Below, one piece after another: positions 33,404 through 43,041 of a DNA stretch of 64,000 nt. Each line of letters opens with the position of its first letter. Position 1 is the first letter of the stretch. A model generated the notes under the pieces. The model was not told the origin of the DNA. It did no database searches and saw only the letters and a program-made list of their open reading frames with translations. Where the stretch lies: assembly GCA_965204095.1 (NCBI GenBank), contig OZ241991.1, positions 372,001-436,000 on the forward strand, written 5' to 3'. Source of the DNA: JAPPLB01 sp965204095 (GTDB lineage: Bacteria; Acidobacteriota; Terriglobia; Bryobacterales; UBA6623). Position numbers and translations under genes: made by a program.

Positions 33404-36400
33404 TCACTCGATGGGAAACCAGAACAGGCTGAGGGTTCCGGAGCCGGTTTCGCCCGCTGTGCCGCTGAAGAGGATCAGTTCGGTGGTCCATCCCCCCGAG
33501 TCGGCCAGGTGCGCGAAGTAGCGGTCCTCCGACGTTGCCGGGGCGATCTCGTCCCGGGGCCAGATGGCGGTGGTTTTCAACTCGCCGCGCTGGTTGACGC
33601 GGAACCGCAGGGCCGCCACGGACACCTTGCCGTTGCTGGCGCTCACCCGCAGCAGGCCGGAAGAGAAGTCCTGCGGCAGATTGAAAACCTGGTCCAGCAG
33701 GCGGGTAGTCTGGCCTCCAGGCGGCAGCACGAGGCTGGCCGGAGACACCAGCAGATATCCGTCCGGGCGGATGATCTCCAGACTGACCGTGGACGCCGCA
33801 TCGGCGGTGTTGGCGACCGCCAGGCCGGTACGGATGGAGCCGGGCTGACCGGGCTGGGCGGCGGCGATCGGGACCCGGAAGGCGGTCGAGGAGGGCAAAG
33901 CGGGCACGCCGACCTGCGAGACGGTCTTGCCGCCGTCGGTGAAGGAGTACAACAGCAGGCCGAAGGGAGCCGCGACGGGAGGCAACCCGCTGGCGGGCGT
34001 GGCCCGCACCGAGCCGGAGGTCGTCTGCTCGGCGGGGTTGGCGGTGACCACGCGCCAGGCGCTGTGGGCGGCAATGGAGTACGGGAAGCTCGCTCCCATT
34101 CGGCCGTCGTCCAGCGTCACCCTCAGCGGGGCCGCGTCCGGTCCCAGAAACTCCAGCGTTCCCGCGATCGGCTGAGGGGTGGGGTTGACCAGGATCACCT
34201 GGGTGTCCCAGCCCTGCCCGTCGGCGAAGTGCGGGAACACCACCGGATCGGTCGAGGCCTCCGAGAACGGCGAGGGAGGCGCCAGCAGCGGCGTCACCGG
34301 CAGCGTGGTCCCCAGCCACTCACCAGCCTGGTTGGCGGCCCCCCGCAACGCGATCACCGCCAGCGGCGCCGAAGCCCGGAAGGAGAAGGTCCCCACCACG
34401 CCGGCGACCTCGAACGGCGGCGCGTTCAGGGGCCCCGCCAGGTGCTGGAAGGCCTCCAGCGTGAAACTCCCCTCGGCGGTCCGGCTCCCCGCCGTGTCGG
34501 TGAGGTAGAAGGAGATGTCGACCGGCCGGCCGTTGGGATTGGCGAAGGCGACGGCGGTATTCACCGAGTTGCCGACCTCGGCGAAGATCCGTCCCCGGCG
34601 GACCGGCTCGGCGGCCGGCGCGGAGGCTTCGGTGATCAGCACCCCCTGGGAGTCCCGGAACTGGAACAGGGCGATGCCGGAGGGCGTAGACATGCCGCCG
34701 TCGGCGCGAATCAGGCCGTAGCCGACCCGCGGGGAGTCGGCCTGGCCGCCGGTCGTGAAGGTTGCGGTTCCCCGGTCCGGGATGTCGAACGGCGTCCGTT
34801 CGGGCAGCACCAGCAGGACTTCGATGGCGACCCGGGCTGCATCGGAGCCGCCTTCCCCGTCAGAGACCTTCACGCGGATGGTGACCGTTCCGGACCGGGC
34901 CGGGGCGGTCCAGCGCACTGCGGCCGTGTCGCCCGCGCCGGTGATGACGCCGTCCGAGGCGCTCCAGGCGTAGGTGAGCGGGTCTCCGTCGGGGTCGGAG
35001 GCCGTGGCCGTCAGCATCGCTTCGCCGCCCCGCTCCACCTCGCACGGCGCGCACGACAGCGTCACGGTGGGATGCCGGTTCGGTCGCGGACGCCGGTCCG
35101 GTCGCGATGGAGGCGGTGGCGGCGACGGAGGTGGCCGCACCGGCGTCAGCTTGCGGACCCGGTGGTTGATCGTATCGGCGATATAGATGTTGCCCGACCC
35201 GTCCACCGCTATGCCACGGGGCTCGTAGAACTGGGCCTCGGTGGCCGGACCCCCGTCCCCGCCGAAGCCTCGGCTTCTTGTTCCGGCGATGGTGCTGATG
35301 AGCCCTGAGGAGTCCACCTTGCGGACCCGGTGGCCCAACCTTTCGGTGATGTAGACGTTGCCCGCCCGATCCAACGCTACACCATAGGGTCGTTGGAACC
35401 CGGCCGCGGTGGCCGGGCCCCCGTCCCCCCTGAAGCCGAACGTTCCCGTGCCCGCGAAGGCGGTAATCGTTCCCGAAGAGTCCACCTTGCGGATCTGGTG
35501 GTTGTTCGAATCGGCGATGTAGACGTTGCCCGGCCTGTCCACCGCTACGCGAGTTGGGATGTCGAACTGGGCGTCGGTGGCCGGACCTCCATTGCCGCGG
35601 AAGCCTGCTCCTCCGAAACCCGCGAAGTTGGTGATGATCCCCGAGGAGTCCACCTTGAGGATCCGGCGGACGCCCGGATCGACGATGTAGAGGTTGCCCG
35701 ACCTGTCGAACGCTAGGCCATTTACGTTGTAGAGCCGGGCCTCGGTGGCCGGACCCCCGTACCCGTGGTCCCCGGTCGTTCTCGAGCCCGCGAAGGTGGT
35801 GATGACCCCCGAGGAGTCCACCTTGCGGATCCGGTAGTTGAGCCCATCGGCGATGTAGAGGTTGCCCGACCCGTCCACCGCTACGCCAATTGGGCGGTTG
35901 AGCTGGGCCTCGGTTGCCGGACCCCCGTCCCCGCTGAAGCCGGCCGTTCCCGTGCCCGCGAAGGTGGTGATCGTTCCCGAAGAGTCCACCTTGCGAATCC
36001 GTTCGTTGAACGTATCGGCGATGTAGACGTTGCCCGACCCGTCCAGCGCCACGTCATATGGTCGATTGAGCAGAGCCGAGGTCGCCCGACCCCCGTCCCC
36101 GCCAAAGGTGTGGTCGCCCAACGCGACGGTGGTGATGATCCCTGAGGAGTCCACCTTGCGGATCCGGTCGTTATGCAAATCGGCGATGTAGAGGTTGCCC
36201 GACCCGTCCAGCGCTATGGCAACGGGTTGTTGTATATTGGCCGAGGTCGCCGGACCCCCGTCCCCCCTGATGCCTCTCTGTCCCGTGCCTGCAAAGGTGG
36301 TGATGACCCCTGCGGAGTCCACCTTGCGGACGCGGTGGCTGCTGCTATCGGCGATGTAGATGTTGCCCGACCCGTCCACCGCCACGTCCTCGGGGCGTCT

Positions 36401-38437
36401 GAGCCGGGCCGCGGTGGCCTGACCCCCGTCCCCGCTGAAGCCGTAGCTACCCGTGCCCGCGAAGGTGGTGATGACCCCCGAGGAGTCCACCTTGCGAATC
36501 CGGTTGTTGAGCGTATCGGCGATGTAGACGTTGCCCGACCCGTCCACCGCTACGCCCTCGGGGTCGTTGATCTCGGCCTCATCCGCCGGACCCCCGTCCC
36601 CGCTGAAGCCGGCCGTTCCCGTGCCCGCGAAGGTGGTGATCGTTCCCGAAGAGTCCACCTTGCGGATCCGGTCGTTTTGCGAATCGGTGATGTAGACGTT
36701 GCCCGACCCGTCCACCGCCACGTCCACGGGTAATCCGATCGCGGCCTCGGTGGCCGGACCCCCGTCGCCGCTGGAGCGGGACGATCTCGTGCCCGCGAAG
36801 ATGGTGATATTCCCCATCGTATCCACCTTGCGGATCCAGCGGTTCGAAGTATCGGCGATGTAGAGGTTGCCCGCCGCGTCAAACGCTAAGCCCCGGGGGG
36901 AGTTGAGCCGGGCCGCGGTGGCCGGACCCCCGTCCCCGCTGAAGCCGAACTGTCCCGTGCCTGCAAAGGTGGTGATGACCCCTGCGGAGTCCACCTTGCG
37001 GACCCGGTGGCCCCCGCTATCGCTGAAGTAGATATTGCCCGCCTGATCCGCCGCTACGCCAAAGGGCGCGTCGAACTGGGCCTCGGTCGCCGGACCGCGA
37101 TCTCCAACCCCGCCGGCGATCGTGCTGATCCTGTAGCGGTCCGGCGAATGCGGCCAAGCCGCTGCGGTGGCCGGGTCGCTCTCCCCGCAGCCCGCGGTCG
37201 TGGTGCAGCCGTTCACCGCGCGCACCTGGAAGGTGTATTCGGTGTCGTCGATCAGGCCCCGGATGGTGTAACGGGCGGCGTTTGCCTCGCCGTAGGCGCT
37301 GTCGGGAATGTCGGTCCACGTTCCGTAGTTGGCGCCGCCGTCGGTGGACTGCCGGACCTGGTGCTTGGTGATCTGGACGTCGTTCAATACGTTCGTGTTG
37401 CTGCTGGTGTCGTCGATGGCGTCCCAGGTGAGCGTGACCGCGCCCCGGCCCGGGGTGGCCGTGAGGTTGGACGGGGTGGTGGGCTTATCCGTGGGCCCGG
37501 GCGTGCCCGTGACTGAGGAGGACGGATCGCTCTCCCCGCAGCCCGCCGTCGTGGTGCAGCCGTTCACCGCGCGCACCTGGAAGGTGTATTCCGTGCCGTC
37601 GATCAGGCCCCGGATGGTGTAACCGGCGGCGTTTGCCTCGCCGTAGGCGCTGTTGGGGATGTCGGCCCACGTTCCGTAGTTGGCGCCGCCGTCGGTGGAC
37701 TGCCGGTACTGGTGCTTGGTGATCTGGACGTCGTTCAATACGTTCGTGTTGCTGCCGGTCGCGTCGATGGCGTCCCAGGTGAGCCTGATCTCGCCGCCCC
37801 TGCCCGCGGCGGCCATGAGATTGGCCGGGGTGGTGGGCTTGCCCGTGGGGGCGGGGAGGATTACATTGATGGTCAGAGTGACACTTTCAGCCGTAGGGGT
37901 CGCGACACCGCTGCCATGAATCGCAAACGAAACCTGGAGGGCCTCTGGGCCCTCGAGGACGTTGTCATCTGGCACTTCAAGCCAATAGTTGAACGTCCCT
38001 GACGTCGGAATATTCGTTGCAGTAGTCTCGTTCCACTGAATACGATAAATGTGAGGAAACGAAGCATTGGGTGCGTCCAAAAGGGACAATGGTGTCGGCG
38101 AGCCCATACTTGGATCGCTGTCATAGAGGTTGAAGTCGCCCGCCGTCACCCCGCCGGTCTTCTGAATCGTCAGCAACCCAAGCCGCGCTTTGGTTGTGTC
38201 CTGAGGTACGTCGGCTACCGTCACCGTGATGGCTACGGCGGCGGCGCCTTCCATGACATTGACTGAGCCGGTGGGGGAGATCGTCACGGTCTGCGCCAGC
38301 ACCGGACCCGCCCCCAGGACGAGCGTCGCGGCCAGCAGGCCCAGGCCGGGCAGCAGGCGGGACGGCGCGCCCCGTTCAGCCGGATGCGGGGGGGGGGCGA
38401 TAGTCGCGACGTCGGGTTTCGGATCGAGAACAGGCAT
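33404..38437 (-). CDS. Large secreted NHL-repeat beta-propeller protein
   Basis: 1677 residues; GGAG precedes the ATG on the minus strand. An N-terminal hydrophobic segment ends VLAQ (export signal, about residue 48). A Calx-beta-like domain and two fibronectin type III domains (about 210-415) precede twelve NHL repeats (unit AGTGxxGFSGDGGPAT ... GVAVDGSGNLYIADxxNxRIRKV), which should form one or two propellers. A Pro-rich linker and a PKD/Ig-like domain follow, and a 450-residue C-terminal region of beta repeats. It is a surface or secreted adhesion-type protein and the longest gene here, opposite in strand to almost everything else. Confidence 0.85.
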   Translation of the reverse strand: MPVLDPKPDVATIAPPPHPAERGAPSRLLPGLGLLAATLVLGAGPVLAQTVTISPTGSVNVMEGAAAVAITVTVADVPQDTTKARLGLLTIQKTGGVTAGDFNLYDSDPSMGSPTPLSLLDAPNASFPHIYRIQWNETTATNIPTSGTFNYWLEVPDDNVLEGPEALQVSFAIHGSGVATPTAESVTLTINVILPAPTGKPTTPANLMAAAGRGGEIRLTWDAIDATGSNTNVLNDVQITKHQYRQSTDGGANYGTWADIPNSAYGEANAAGYTIRGLIDGTEYTFQVRAVNGCTTTAGCGESDPSSSVTGTPGPTDKPTTPSNLTATPGRGAVTLTWDAIDDTSSNTNVLNDVQITKHQVRQSTDGGANYGTWTDIPDSAYGEANAARYTIRGLIDDTEYTFQVRAVNGCTTTAGCGESDPATAAAWPHSPDRYRISTIAGGVGDRGPATEAQFDAPFGVAADQAGNIYFSDSGGHRVRKVDSAGVITTFAGTGQFGFSGDGGPATAARLNSPRGLAFDAAGNLYIADTSNRWIRKVDTMGNITIFAGTRSSRSSGDGGPATEAAIGLPVDVAVDGSGNVYITDSQNDRIRKVDSSGTITTFAGTGTAGFSGDGGPADEAEINDPEGVAVDGSGNVYIADTLNNRIRKVDSSGVITTFAGTGSYGFSGDGGQATAARLRRPEDVAVDGSGNIYIADSSSHRVRKVDSAGVITTFAGTGQRGIRGDGGPATSANIQQPVAIALDGSGNLYIADLHNDRIRKVDSSGIITTVALGDHTFGGDGGRATSALLNRPYDVALDGSGNVYIADTFNERIRKVDSSGTITTFAGTGTAGFSGDGGPATEAQLNRPIGVAVDGSGNLYIADGLNYRIRKVDSSGVITTFAGSRTTGDHGYGGPATEARLYNVNGLAFDRSGNLYIVDPGVRRILKVDSSGIITNFAGFGGAGFRGNGGPATDAQFDIPTRVAVDRPGNVYIADSNNHQIRKVDSSGTITAFAGTGTFGFRGDGGPATAAGFQRPYGVALDRAGNVYITERLGHRVRKVDSSGLISTIAGTRSRGFGGDGGPATEAQFYEPRGIAVDGSGNIYIADTINHRVRKLTPVRPPPSPPPPPSRPDRRPRPNRHPTVTLSCAPCEVERGGEAMLTATASDPDGDPLTYAWSASDGVITGAGDTAAVRWTAPARSGTVTIRVKVSDGEGGSDAARVAIEVLLVLPERTPFDIPDRGTATFTTGGQADSPRVGYGLIRADGGMSTPSGIALFQFRDSQGVLITEASAPAAEPVRRGRIFAEVGNSVNTAVAFANPNGRPVDISFYLTDTAGSRTAEGSFTLEAFQHLAGPLNAPPFEVAGVVGTFSFRASAPLAVIALRGAANQAGEWLGTTLPVTPLLAPPSPFSEASTDPVVFPHFADGQGWDTQVILVNPTPQPIAGTLEFLGPDAAPLRVTLDDGRMGASFPYSIAAHSAWRVVTANPAEQTTSGSVRATPASGLPPVAAPFGLLLYSFTDGGKTVSQVGVPALPSSTAFRVPIAAAQPGQPGSIRTGLAVANTADAASTVSLEIIRPDGYLLVSPASLVLPPGGQTTRLLDQVFNLPQDFSSGLLRVSASNGKVSVAALRFRVNQRGELKTTAIWPRDEIAPATSEDRYFAHLADSGGWTTELILFSGTAGETGSGTLSLFWFPIE
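35190..37120 (-). repeat. Tandem ~165-nt coding repeats (NHL units)
   Basis: Twelve imperfect direct repeats encode the NHL units. Segments such as the one specifying VDSSGVITTFAGTG are nearly identical between units, so slippage or recombination could change the repeat number. Confidence 0.7.
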
Positions 38438-38651
38438 TTTTCATCTCCATTGCGGATTGCGAAACGGGGTAGTGTCGGAAATTTCGTGTGCGTAACGCCG
38501 ACGCGCCCATGGCGCGTCGAACCACAGAAGCGGAAGCTACGGGCTAAGTTTTTCCTCCGCCCGAGCGCGGAACATGCAAGCAGGAAACATCCGGATCGGC
38601 GTCCATGCCGCTTGATCGCGAGGATGTTTCAGGTCAGGTCAGGGCGAATCG

Positions 38652-39047
38652 TCAGGCGGGCGGCGCCCGCGACCCGTTGCCCTTGACCCCCGCGTTGCGG
38701 ACGCGCCCCGGCGCCGGCGCGTGAGGTTTGCCCCCGAACGTTGGATCGAGGCTGTCTTGAGTGCTGGAGGCGATGAACGGCGAACCGTGGGCGTGGCAGA
38801 ACACGCACGTGTCGTCACGTTCGTTCGCGGTGTCGTGGAAATGAAGTGCCGGCGCGAAAGCCAGCAGCACGAGCGCGAGGAGGAGAAGGGAAAGCCGGGC
38901 GCGGGAGCGCCCGGCGCGCGGGTCAGGCTCGCGCTGAGACTCTGCCGAAGGGGCCGGAAGGTGCACGACGCCGGCACAGCGCCGGACGCGAGTCACAGCG
39001 CCCCCTCGGCTCGGCTCGGCTCGGCTCGGCTCAAAATGGCATGCCAC
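38652..39047 (-). CDS. DUF2946-like small membrane/periplasmic protein
   Basis: 131 residues on the minus strand. A hydrophobic segment LSLLLLALVLLAFAPALHFH is followed by a Cys/His pair (DDTCVFCHAH) and the C-terminus GSRAPPA; this resembles DUF2946-type proteins, which often sit near metal-handling genes. The N-terminal part is encoded across the CTCGG repeat (EPSRAEPSRG), so the true start may be further inside. The ~210 nt between it and the NHL gene holds nothing I can identify beyond the NHL gene's SD. Confidence 0.45.
   Translation of the reverse strand: MACHFEPSRAEPSRGGAVTRVRRCAGVVHLPAPSAESQREPDPRAGRSRARLSLLLLALVLLAFAPALHFHDTANERDDTCVFCHAHGSPFIASSTQDSLDPTFGGKPHAPAPGRVRNAGVKGNGSRAPPA
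39005..39032. repeat. Pentanucleotide microsatellite (CTCGG)n
   Basis: Five uninterrupted copies of CTCGG plus CTC. Because five is not a multiple of three, slippage would shift the reading frame of the overlapping minus-strand ORF. Confidence 0.8.
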
Positions 39048-39141
39048 ATGGTCAGCATCGTGTCAACCCCCTGCGCGTCACAGGACACGCCTCCTCAACC
39101 TTGAGGCATCGTGGCTGTAAGCCCACCAATAAAAGGATCGC

Positions 39142-39170
39142 AGTAATTTCATGGACGAAACATGTATAAT
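39142..39170 (+). promoter_or_regulatory. Candidate promoter of the histidine kinase gene
   Basis: A perfect TATAAT at 39165-39170 lies in a short AT-rich stretch about 75 nt before the TTG start of the kinase gene, with TG directly before it. No good -35 hexamer is present at 16-18 nt. Confidence 0.35.
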
Positions 39171-39246
39171 GAAGTCGTTTTCATGTTGATATGATGTATT
39201 CGCGGCATTCGCCTGAATCCCGCCCCGAAAAACGGGGAGAGCACCC

Positions 39247-41586
39247 TTGAGCGGCCTCGACGAACTGAGGCGCGAGAACCGCTCGTTGCGGGACCGCTTC
39301 GCGCGGCTGAGCTCCACGGTGCTGCGCATCAACTCGAGCCTGGATCTGGACACGGTGCTCAAGGAGGTGGTGGACAGCGCGCGGGCGCTGACCGGGGCCG
39401 GCCAGGGCGTGATCACGACGGTCGACGCGGGCGGCCGGCTGGCGGACTTCGTGACCTCCGGGCTGTCCGACGAGGAGGTGAGGGCGCTGCTGGCGTGGCC
39501 CGAGGGGCCGCGGCTGTTCGAGCACCTGCGCGACATCGAGCGGCCGTTCCAGCTGGCCGACCTCCCCGGCTACATCGCCTCGCTCGGCTTTCCTCCGGGC
39601 CCGTGGCCGACGCGCACGATGCAGGGCGCGCCGATGCGCCACCGGGGCGAGCTGGTGGGCCACTTCTTCGTCGGCGACAAGGCGGACGGCGAGGCGTTCA
39701 CGGAGGAAGACGAGGAGATCCTGGTGCTGTTCGCCTCGCAGGCGGGGGCCGCGATCGCGAACGCGCGCCGGCACCGCGAGGTCGAGCAGGCGCGGGCCGA
39801 CCTGGCGGCGCTGGTGGAGACCTCGCCGGTGGGCGTGGTGGTGTTCGAGGCCGACAGCGGGCGGGTGGCGTCGGTGAACCGCGAGGCGCTGCGCATCGTC
39901 GAGGAGATCCGCACGCCGGGCGCGCCCCCGGAGCAGTTGCTGGAGGTGGTGAGGTGCCGCCGGGCGGACGGGCGGGAGGTGTCGCTGGCGGAGCTGCCGC
40001 TGGGCGGGCTGCTCGAGGGCGCGTCCGCGCTGCGGGCCGAGGAGGTCGAGCTGTCGGTGCCGGACGGGCGCAGCGTGCGGACGCTGATCAACGTGACACC
40101 GATCCGGTCGGGGGAGGAGGGCAAGCTGGCCTCGGCCGTGGTGACGATGCAGGACCTGGGGCCGTTCGAGGAGCTCGAGCGGCAGCGGGCGGACTTCCTG
40201 CGGCTGGTGAGCCACGAGCTGCGCGCACCGCTGGCGGCGATCAAGGGCTCGGCGGGGAGCGTGCTGGAGGCCTCGCCGGCGGCGTCGCGGGCGGAGATGA
40301 TCGAGTTCTTCCGCCTGATCAACGGGCAGGCCGACCACATGCGGGGCCTGATCGCGAACCTGCTGGACGCGGGCAGCATCGAGGCGGGCACGCTCAGCGT
40401 GGCGCCCGAGCCCACGAGCGTGGCGGTGCTCGTGGAGCGGGCCCGGAGCACGTTTGTGAGCGGCGGGGGCCGGCAGCCGGTGCTGGTCGATCTCCCGCCG
40501 GGCCTGCCGCCCGCGATGGCCGACCGCGAGCGGGTCGTGCAGGTGCTGAACAACCTGTTCACGAACGCGGCGCGGCACGCGCCCGGCTCGTCGCCGATCC
40601 GGGTCGAGGCGGCGCGCGACGGCGCCCACGTCGCGATCGCGGTCTCCGACGAGGGGCGCGGCATCCCGCCCGAGGAGATTCCGCGGCTGTTCCGCAAGCG
40701 CGCCGGCCCCGCGGGCGGCACGGGGCTCGGGCTGGCGATCTCGAAGGGGCTGGTCGAGGCGCACGGCGGGCGCATCCGCGCCGAGAGCGGGGGGCCGGGC
40801 CTCGGGGCGCGCTTCACGTTCACGCTCCCGGCGGCCGGGGAAGAAGCCGCGGTGCACGGCGCGGGACGCCCGGAGCGGCCGGCCTCTGCCGGACGCGAGA
40901 GCACCCGCGTGCTGGTGCTCGACGACGACCCGCTGATGCTGCGCTTCGTGCGCGACGCGCTCGACCGGGCGGGCTGGACCGTGCTGGGGACCAGCGACCC
41001 GGCCGAGCTGGGGAGCCTGATCGAGGCCGAACGGCCCGACCTCGTGCTGCTGGACCTGGTTCTTGCCGGCACCGACGGCATCGAGCTCATGCAGCGGATT
41101 CCGGAGATCGCCGAACGGCCCGTGATCTTCATCTCGGGCTACGGCAACGACGAGACCATCGCCAGGGCGCTCGATCTCGGGGCCGCCGACTACATCGTCA
41201 AGCCGTTCTCGCCGACCGAGCTGGTGGCGCGGATCCGGGCGGCGCTGCGGCGGTGGGAGGGGCCCGAGGCCTTCGTGCTCGGCGAACTCCGCGTCCGCTA
41301 CGAGCAGCGCCGCGTGACCGTGGCGGGCCGTCCGGTCGAGCTGACCGCCACCGAGTACGAGCTGCTGCGCGTGCTCTCGCAGAACGCGGGACGCGTGCTG
41401 AGCTACGACCGGCTGCGGCGCACGGTGTGGGGCCGGAGCGGCGCCCGGAACCGCGGGGAGGTGCGCACGTACGTCAAGAAGCTCCGCCACAAGCTCGGCG
41501 ACGACGCCGCCAGCCCCGCCTACATCCTCACCGCGCGCGGCGTCGGCTACCGCATGCCCGAGCCGGAGAGCGGCGGCATCCCGTGA
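39247..41586 (+). CDS. Hybrid histidine kinase / winged-helix response regulator
   Basis: 779 residues from TTG 39247 (GGGGAGAG upstream). Order: GAF-like sensor (~15-190), PAS-like segment (190-300), dimerisation helix with LVSHELRAPLAAI (phospho-accepting His about 323), ATPase domain (NLFTNAARHAPG, DEGRGIP, GTGLGLAIS), receiver domain (LVLDDDPL, LLDLVL with phospho-Asp about 602, KPF) and an OmpR-type winged helix (680-770, LTATEYELLRVLSQNAGRVLS ... ARGVGYRM). Sensor and DNA-binding output are thus fused in one cytoplasmic protein with no membrane segment. Third codon positions are visibly more GC-rich than in the surrounding element. Confidence 0.9.
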   Translation: MSGLDELRRENRSLRDRFARLSSTVLRINSSLDLDTVLKEVVDSARALTGAGQGVITTVDAGGRLADFVTSGLSDEEVRALLAWPEGPRLFEHLRDIERPFQLADLPGYIASLGFPPGPWPTRTMQGAPMRHRGELVGHFFVGDKADGEAFTEEDEEILVLFASQAGAAIANARRHREVEQARADLAALVETSPVGVVVFEADSGRVASVNREALRIVEEIRTPGAPPEQLLEVVRCRRADGREVSLAELPLGGLLEGASALRAEEVELSVPDGRSVRTLINVTPIRSGEEGKLASAVVTMQDLGPFEELERQRADFLRLVSHELRAPLAAIKGSAGSVLEASPAASRAEMIEFFRLINGQADHMRGLIANLLDAGSIEAGTLSVAPEPTSVAVLVERARSTFVSGGGRQPVLVDLPPGLPPAMADRERVVQVLNNLFTNAARHAPGSSPIRVEAARDGAHVAIAVSDEGRGIPPEEIPRLFRKRAGPAGGTGLGLAISKGLVEAHGGRIRAESGGPGLGARFTFTLPAAGEEAAVHGAGRPERPASAGRESTRVLVLDDDPLMLRFVRDALDRAGWTVLGTSDPAELGSLIEAERPDLVLLDLVLAGTDGIELMQRIPEIAERPVIFISGYGNDETIARALDLGAADYIVKPFSPTELVARIRAALRRWEGPEAFVLGELRVRYEQRRVTVAGRPVELTATEYELLRVLSQNAGRVLSYDRLRRTVWGRSGARNRGEVRTYVKKLRHKLGDDAASPAYILTARGVGYRMPEPESGGIP

Positions 41587-41651
41587 TGCGAGGACGCCGC
41601 TGCCCGCATCACGGTTGGCCGCGCCGACCTTCGCCGTAGCCTGGCGAGACG

Positions 41652-41903
41652 GTGATCGCGATCCACACCGGGAACGGCCCCAGGCAGGCGATCTCGGGAG
41701 CTCACAGGCCGTACTTCTGGCACAGGTATTCCCGTAGCGGGGCTGGACAGGCTGCCGCGTGCGAAGCGATCGAGCTCGCCGAGCGATTCCGGCCCGGCGG
41801 CGGCATCCACAGGGGGCTTGCCCGGCGCACGGCTGCCGAGGAGATGATCGGGCTGCTGCGAGAGTGCGAGGCAACGGAGGCTGCCCATGGATCTGATAGC
41901 TGA
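41652..41903 (+). CDS. Possible small hypothetical protein
   Basis: 83 residues from a GTG, 65 nt after the kinase gene. Helical C-terminal half (ACEAIELAERF ... TAAEEMIGLLRECEATE). Its end overlaps the next small ORF by 17 nt. No family or strong SD seen. Confidence 0.4.
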   Translation: MIAIHTGNGPRQAISGAHRPYFWHRYSRSGAGQAAACEAIELAERFRPGGGIHRGLARRTAAEEMIGLLRECEATEAAHGSDS

Positions 41904-42168
41904 TCTACTGCTGGGTCTGGCGCTGATGGCTGCAACGTTCGGATCGGTCGGGCTGATCCTGGGAGTCGCGGCCATGGGCATGGCCGCGATCGGCGAGGCG
42001 CTCATCGCGCGTGGCTGGTCGGGTGGTCTCGGCGTCCGGGCGCGTGTTGGCGAATGGGCTGCTGCGGGCCGTGGTGAGAGACCAATGGCTTGCTGGCGCA
42101 ACTTTTTTGGGGATCGCACCCCGCCGCGGGTGCACATCGAGGAAATCAGAGTGGGAAGAGGCGTCTAG
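41887..42168 (+). CDS. Possible small membrane protein at the cargo edge
   Basis: 93 residues with ACGGAGG before ATG 41887. A hydrophobic N-terminal half (LIADLLLGLALMAATFGSVGLILGVAAMGMAAI) and a charged tail. The gene ends about 20 nt before the DUF3560 remnant, so it marks the last cargo-like gene of the 33.4-42.2 kb block. Confidence 0.45.
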   Translation: MDLIADLLLGLALMAATFGSVGLILGVAAMGMAAIGEALIARGWSGGLGVRARVGEWAAAGRGERPMACWRNFFGDRTPPRVHIEEIRVGRGV

Positions 42169-42187
42169 CGGATTTCCGCCTCGGTGA

Positions 42188-42526
42188 TCAAAACAGCCCG
42201 CTCTCCGGCACCGCGAGCAGGACGTCCGCATCGTCGATAACGTCGAGCGAGGCCGCATCCAGTTCTTCTATCCCCGCCGCGTCCGCAAGCCGCTGACACA
42301 AGCCCTCCAGTGCTGCGGCTTCCGCCGGCAGCCAGCCGTCGAAGCCTGGCAGCGCCCCCGCGGCGGCCGCGAGACGAGTCTGTATGGGGCGCTCCGGATT
42401 TATGAGAACTGGAAACAGGCCCGCTCTCACCGGCCAGCGCCTGGTGCAGCGTTGCGCTTCCCCATCGCTCGCCTCACCGCTGTGCGATCGCGCATAGCAC
42501 TGGTTCAGCTTCTCAAAACAGCGTAA
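42188..42526 (+). pseudogene. Decapitated DUF3560 C-terminal remnant
   Basis: In frame from just after a TGA, the sequence reads LRHREQDVRIVDNVERGRI, then QFFYPRRVRKP and CCGFRR ... AVEAWQRP, matching the C-terminal module of the DUF3560 protein at 30919 and the shorter protein at 44461. No start codon with an SD and no leader precede it. The N-terminal two thirds are missing, and the cargo block abuts the breakpoint. The homology boundary lies within about 42188-42220. Confidence 0.7.
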
Positions 42527-42629
42527 TCGGCGCCGGCGCTGTTCGCCCTTGCCGCGGTTTCCGCCGTCAGTGCCGCTGCGCATCCCTCGCCGCGGGGTTT
42601 GCGCCTGCCCCTTGTCCGTCCGCTGTCAA

Positions 42630-42678
42630 GGGTTCTCCGCTTTCCGCCGGGTACGGGCGAGCGGAAAGCTCCAAACCC
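42630..42678 (+). promoter_or_regulatory. Hairpin leader copy 11 (three-gene unit A)
   Basis: Canonical stems; the 3' arm has CTCCAAACCC. It ends 23 nt before the TTG start. Confidence 0.85.
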
Positions 42679-42701
42679 ATTCACGAAGGAGGACTTCAGC
42701 A

Positions 42702-43037
42702 TTGAAAGCCCAACCTCAGACCATCGATGTGATGTTCCGCAAGTACCGCGACAAGAGCGCCGAGATCCTGGCCGTGTTCCCCTACGAGGCCCACGACCTC
42801 TACAGCGATTTCGTGATCTGCTATGCGCACGTCGGCCAGCACGGCGGAGCGCAGATGGAGCACGTGCTCTCTGCGACCCGGCCGGCGAAGCCTCACGAGT
42901 ACGCCGATCTGTACCGCGAGCTGCGGAGCATCTACGAGCGGGCGAAGTTCCCCGGCGATCCTGTCCACCAGCTCCGCATCATCCAGCGGCGTTCCGCCAA
43001 GCGCATCGCGGAAGCCCTTGAGAAAGCGAGGCGATAG
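42702..43037 (+). CDS. Unit A gene 1: hypothetical (duplicate of 46792)
   Basis: 111 residues from TTG with GAAGGAGG upstream. The sequence (TIDVMFRKYRDKSAEILAVF ... EYADLYRELRSIYERAKFPG) is soluble and mixed alpha/beta and is nearly identical to the gene at 46792. It is the first of three genes that were duplicated together with their leader and terminator. A family cannot be named with confidence. Confidence 0.7.
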   Translation: MKAQPQTIDVMFRKYRDKSAEILAVFPYEAHDLYSDFVICYAHVGQHGGAQMEHVLSATRPAKPHEYADLYRELRSIYERAKFPGDPVHQLRIIQRRSAKRIAEALEKARR

Positions 43038-43041
43038 CGCC

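Noticed and set aside
33509..35308. Long plus-strand ORFs opposite the NHL gene
   Set aside because: They are repetitive Arg/Pro/Gly-rich antisense translations of the NHL and C-terminal repeats, with no SD or domain.
39181..41874. An 897-aa minus-strand ORF opposite the histidine kinase
   Set aside because: It is an antisense shadow caused by GC-rich codons; the plus strand encodes recognisable kinase, receiver and winged-helix domains.
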